From: Methylophilus sp. | GTDB taxonomy: Bacteria > Pseudomonadota > Gammaproteobacteria > Burkholderiales > Methylophilaceae | Reading direction: 5' to 3' | DNA: 6,713 nt | Assembly: GCA_027489475.1 (NCBI GenBank) | Contig: JAIXZQ010000089.1 | Location: 1 to 6,713, forward strand | In this document: positions 5,079-6,713 of the stretch, in pieces | Numbering within the stretch: the first letter of the stretch is position 1 | Layout: every line of letters starts with the position of its first letter | Made by a program: the position numbers and the translations under genes | The notes under the pieces: model-generated | What the model saw: only the letters and a program-made list of their open reading frames with translations | What the model was told of the DNA's origin: nothing | Database searches by the model: none

Positions 5079-6109
5079 GTCAGCCCTCCATCTCCTTGTT
5101 TGAACGCTATTTAACCCTGTGGGTCATCGTCTGTATGGTCGTGGGGGTTGCCCTTGGGCAAGCAGCCCCCGAGACCTTTGCCACCTTGGCAACGCTGCAA
5201 CTGGCAAACGTGAACATCCCTGTGGCCGTGCTGATTTGGGTCATGATTATTCCCATGCTGCTCAAGGTTGAGATTTCGGCCATGCGCGAAGTTGCACATC
5301 ATCGAAACGGTATACTCGTCACTTTGGCAATCAACTGGCTGGTGAAACCCTTTTCGATGGCACTGTTGGCTTGGTTTTTTATCCGCCATTGTTTTGCGGA
5401 GTGGCTACCGGCAGATCAAATAGACAGCTATGTGGCGGGACTGATTTTATTGGCGGCTGCCCCCTGCACCGCCATGGTCTTTGTTTGGAGCAACCTCTGT
5501 CGGGGTGAGCCGACCTTCACGTTGACGCAAGTCGCACTCAATGACGTCATTATGCTGGTGCTATTTGCGCCCTTGGTCGGCCTACTGCTTGGCTTATCAA
5601 GCATCCACATTCCTTGGAATACGCTGCTCGTATCGGTACTCCTGTTTATTATCGTGCCGTTGGCATTGAGTCAATGGCTCAGGCGACATTTGCTATTACG
5701 TGGCGAGGCCTGCTATCAACGTGTTTTGCAGCAACTACACCCGTTGAGCATCCTTGCGTTGCTGCTTACGCTGGCTTTGTTATTTGCATTTCAAGGCAAG
5801 CAATTGTTAGCGCAACCACTGGTCATCGCCTTACTCGCCATTCCCATCCTCATACAGGTGTATTTCAACGCACTGTTGGCCTATTGGCTGAATAAACAAT
5901 GCAATGTGGCACACCAAGTTGCTGGACCTTCGGCCTTAATTGGCGCTTCAAACTTTTTTGAACTGGCGGTGGCAACCGCCATCGCCGTATTTGGCTTGCA
6001 TTCGGGTGCCGCACTTGCGACGGTGGTGGGCGTGTTAATTGAGGTCCCCGTGATGTTATCGATTGTCGCCATTGTGAATCGTAGTCAACATTGGTATCTC
6101 AGGAAATAA
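5075..6109 (+). CDS. acr3: Acr3-family arsenite efflux permease
   Basis: The 344-residue protein is an inner-membrane carrier with about ten helices that exports As(III), probably driven by proton motive force. Family signatures are AAAPCTAMVFVWSNL (127-141), followed by QVALNDVIM (152-160), and GASNFFELAVATAIAVFGL (290-308) with GVLIEVPVML (319-328). C131 in the PCTAMV motif corresponds to the conserved cysteine needed for transport in characterised Acr3 proteins; E296 and E323 are conserved-type acidic residues in helices. The length fits the family. It starts in the ATGA overlap with arsR and has GGGAG at 5063-5067, 7 nt upstream, so it is translated efficiently and perhaps coupled to arsR. 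Expression should follow ArsR derepression. It is of Acr3 type rather than the unrelated ArsB antiporter, although some annotation pipelines label it arsB. Confidence 0.95.
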   Translation: MSQPSISLFERYLTLWVIVCMVVGVALGQAAPETFATLATLQLANVNIPVAVLIWVMIIPMLLKVEISAMREVAHHRNGILVTLAINWLVKPFSMALLAWFFIRHCFAEWLPADQIDSYVAGLILLAAAPCTAMVFVWSNLCRGEPTFTLTQVALNDVIMLVLFAPLVGLLLGLSSIHIPWNTLLVSVLLFIIVPLALSQWLRRHLLLRGEACYQRVLQQLHPLSILALLLTLALLFAFQGKQLLAQPLVIALLAIPILIQVYFNALLAYWLNKQCNVAHQVAGPSALIGASNFFELAVATAIAVFGLHSGAALATVVGVLIEVPVMLSIVAIVNRSQHWYLRK

Positions 6110-6110
6110 T

Positions 6111-6584
6111 ATGCAGATTTTATTTTTATGTACTGGCAATGCCTGCCGCTCCATCCTGGCTGAAGCCACGTTTAACCATTTAGCGCCTGCCTCTATGCGC
6201 GCCAGCAGTGCGGGCAGTCATCCGACGGGGGAAGTGCATCCACGCAGCTTGGCATTGCTGAAGGCCAAGGGGATTGCAACGGAGGGCTTACATAGTAAGT
6301 CATGGCATAGCCTGACGCATACGCCAAATATTGTAATTACGGTATGTAGCAGCGCAGCGGGTGAAACCTGCCCGGCCTATCTCGGCGGCGGTTTACGTGC
6401 GCATTGGGGCGTAGATGATCCGGCCAAAGCCACTGGCAGTGAAGCAGAAATCACCGCCAGCTTTGAACAGACTTACCAGCTTTTACGGCGGCGTATTGAA
6501 GCGTTTTTAGCGCTGGATGCCGCGGTGCTAAACACAGCATTGGCATTAGAAAAAGCATTACAAGAGATTGGACGCCTTACTTAG
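6111..6584 (+). CDS. arsC: Arsenate reductase, low-molecular-weight tyrosine phosphatase fold
   Basis: The 157-residue enzyme should reduce As(V) to As(III) in the cytoplasm, which Acr3 then exports. The phosphatase-type anion loop CTGNACRS is at 7-14, with nucleophile C7 and R13 (C-x5-R). Two further cysteines, C79 (ITVCSSAAGE) and C87 (CPAY), give the three-thiol relay of the thioredoxin-coupled class. C7 to C79 is 72 residues, as from C10 to C82 in Staphylococcus aureus ArsC; C79 to C87 is one longer than C82 to C89. WGVDDPA (99-105) supplies the Asp of the DP loop. A helical tail of about 20 residues extends beyond the short staphylococcal form. The gene begins 1 bp after acr3, with AGGA at 6101-6104 inside the end of acr3. 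It is not the glutaredoxin-type ArsC of plasmid R773. Thioredoxin or glutaredoxin use cannot be decided from sequence alone. Confidence 0.93.
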   Translation: MQILFLCTGNACRSILAEATFNHLAPASMRASSAGSHPTGEVHPRSLALLKAKGIATEGLHSKSWHSLTHTPNIVITVCSSAAGETCPAYLGGGLRAHWGVDDPAKATGSEAEITASFEQTYQLLRRRIEAFLALDAAVLNTALALEKALQEIGRLT

Positions 6585-6713
6585 ATGGCTTTGTGTGGAG
6601 GCAGTCTGTATAGGCATCTTTGGGTTGACTCATGGCTAGACCGCACACCTACGCGTCACTATTGCCAACCAATATCCGCTTAAATCGGTTTTCGCGGCTC
6701 TAAGTGACGGAAA
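6585..6713. other. Non-coding tail after arsC
   Basis: No ORF of note and no T-tailed hairpin. A weak interrupted stem (CCGC and GCGG around 6676-6697) and a 7-bp inverted repeat (CGTCACT 6654-6660, AGTGACG 6703-6709) are present but unexplained. The operon may continue beyond the window. Confidence 0.4.

Noticed and set aside
6654..6709. Inverted repeat CGTCACT/AGTGACG and weak CCGC/GCGG stem after arsC
   Set aside because: Arms are short and 42 nt apart, and no T-run follows the stem; chance is a sufficient explanation.

Overview
The window looks like chromosomal DNA of a proteobacterium. It has moderate GC (about 50% by eye), short intergenic gaps, Shine-Dalgarno-type ribosome sites and sigma70-like promoters. 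The gene set would suit a betaproteobacterium, perhaps a methylotroph-like lineage, but nothing in the sequence fixes the taxon. I saw no tRNA, rRNA, CRISPR array, insertion sequence or phage gene.

Left part (1-3220), envelope and lipid genes. A GT4-family glycosyltransferase, cut by the left edge, is read leftwards. A secreted zinc-dependent phospholipase C-family protein is read rightwards from the same 143-bp gap. A membrane-anchored calcineurin-like metallophosphoesterase follows. Just ahead of the phospholipase gene are four CTGTCAT-like heptamers spaced exactly 11 bp apart (989-1028). This is the architecture of a PhoB (Pho) box. Together these suggest a phosphate-starvation lipid-remodelling locus, in which phospholipid is cut to diacylglycerol and a glycosyltransferase makes phosphate-free glycolipid. 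That is the most interesting hypothesis here, but it is an inference.

Middle part (3221-4730). After a 315-bp gap, a classical short-chain dehydrogenase/reductase (SDR) gene has a near-consensus promoter. Two TACC-N4-GGTA palindromes bracket that promoter, as TetR-type operators do, but no regulator gene is present in the window. A small two-helix membrane protein resembling DUF2798 overlaps the SDR stop codon. A perfect 10-bp hairpin lies near its start.

Right part (4731-6584), an arsenic-resistance operon arsR-acr3-arsC. arsR and acr3 overlap by ATGA; acr3 and arsC are 1 bp apart. ArsR has a C-terminal cysteine cluster and no CVC motif. A 32-bp near-perfect palindrome overlaps the -10 region, the transcription start and the arsR start codon, as expected for autorepression. 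ArsC (thiol-dependent, LMW-phosphatase fold) would reduce arsenate to arsenite, and Acr3 would export it. The last 129 bp hold no gene or clear terminator.
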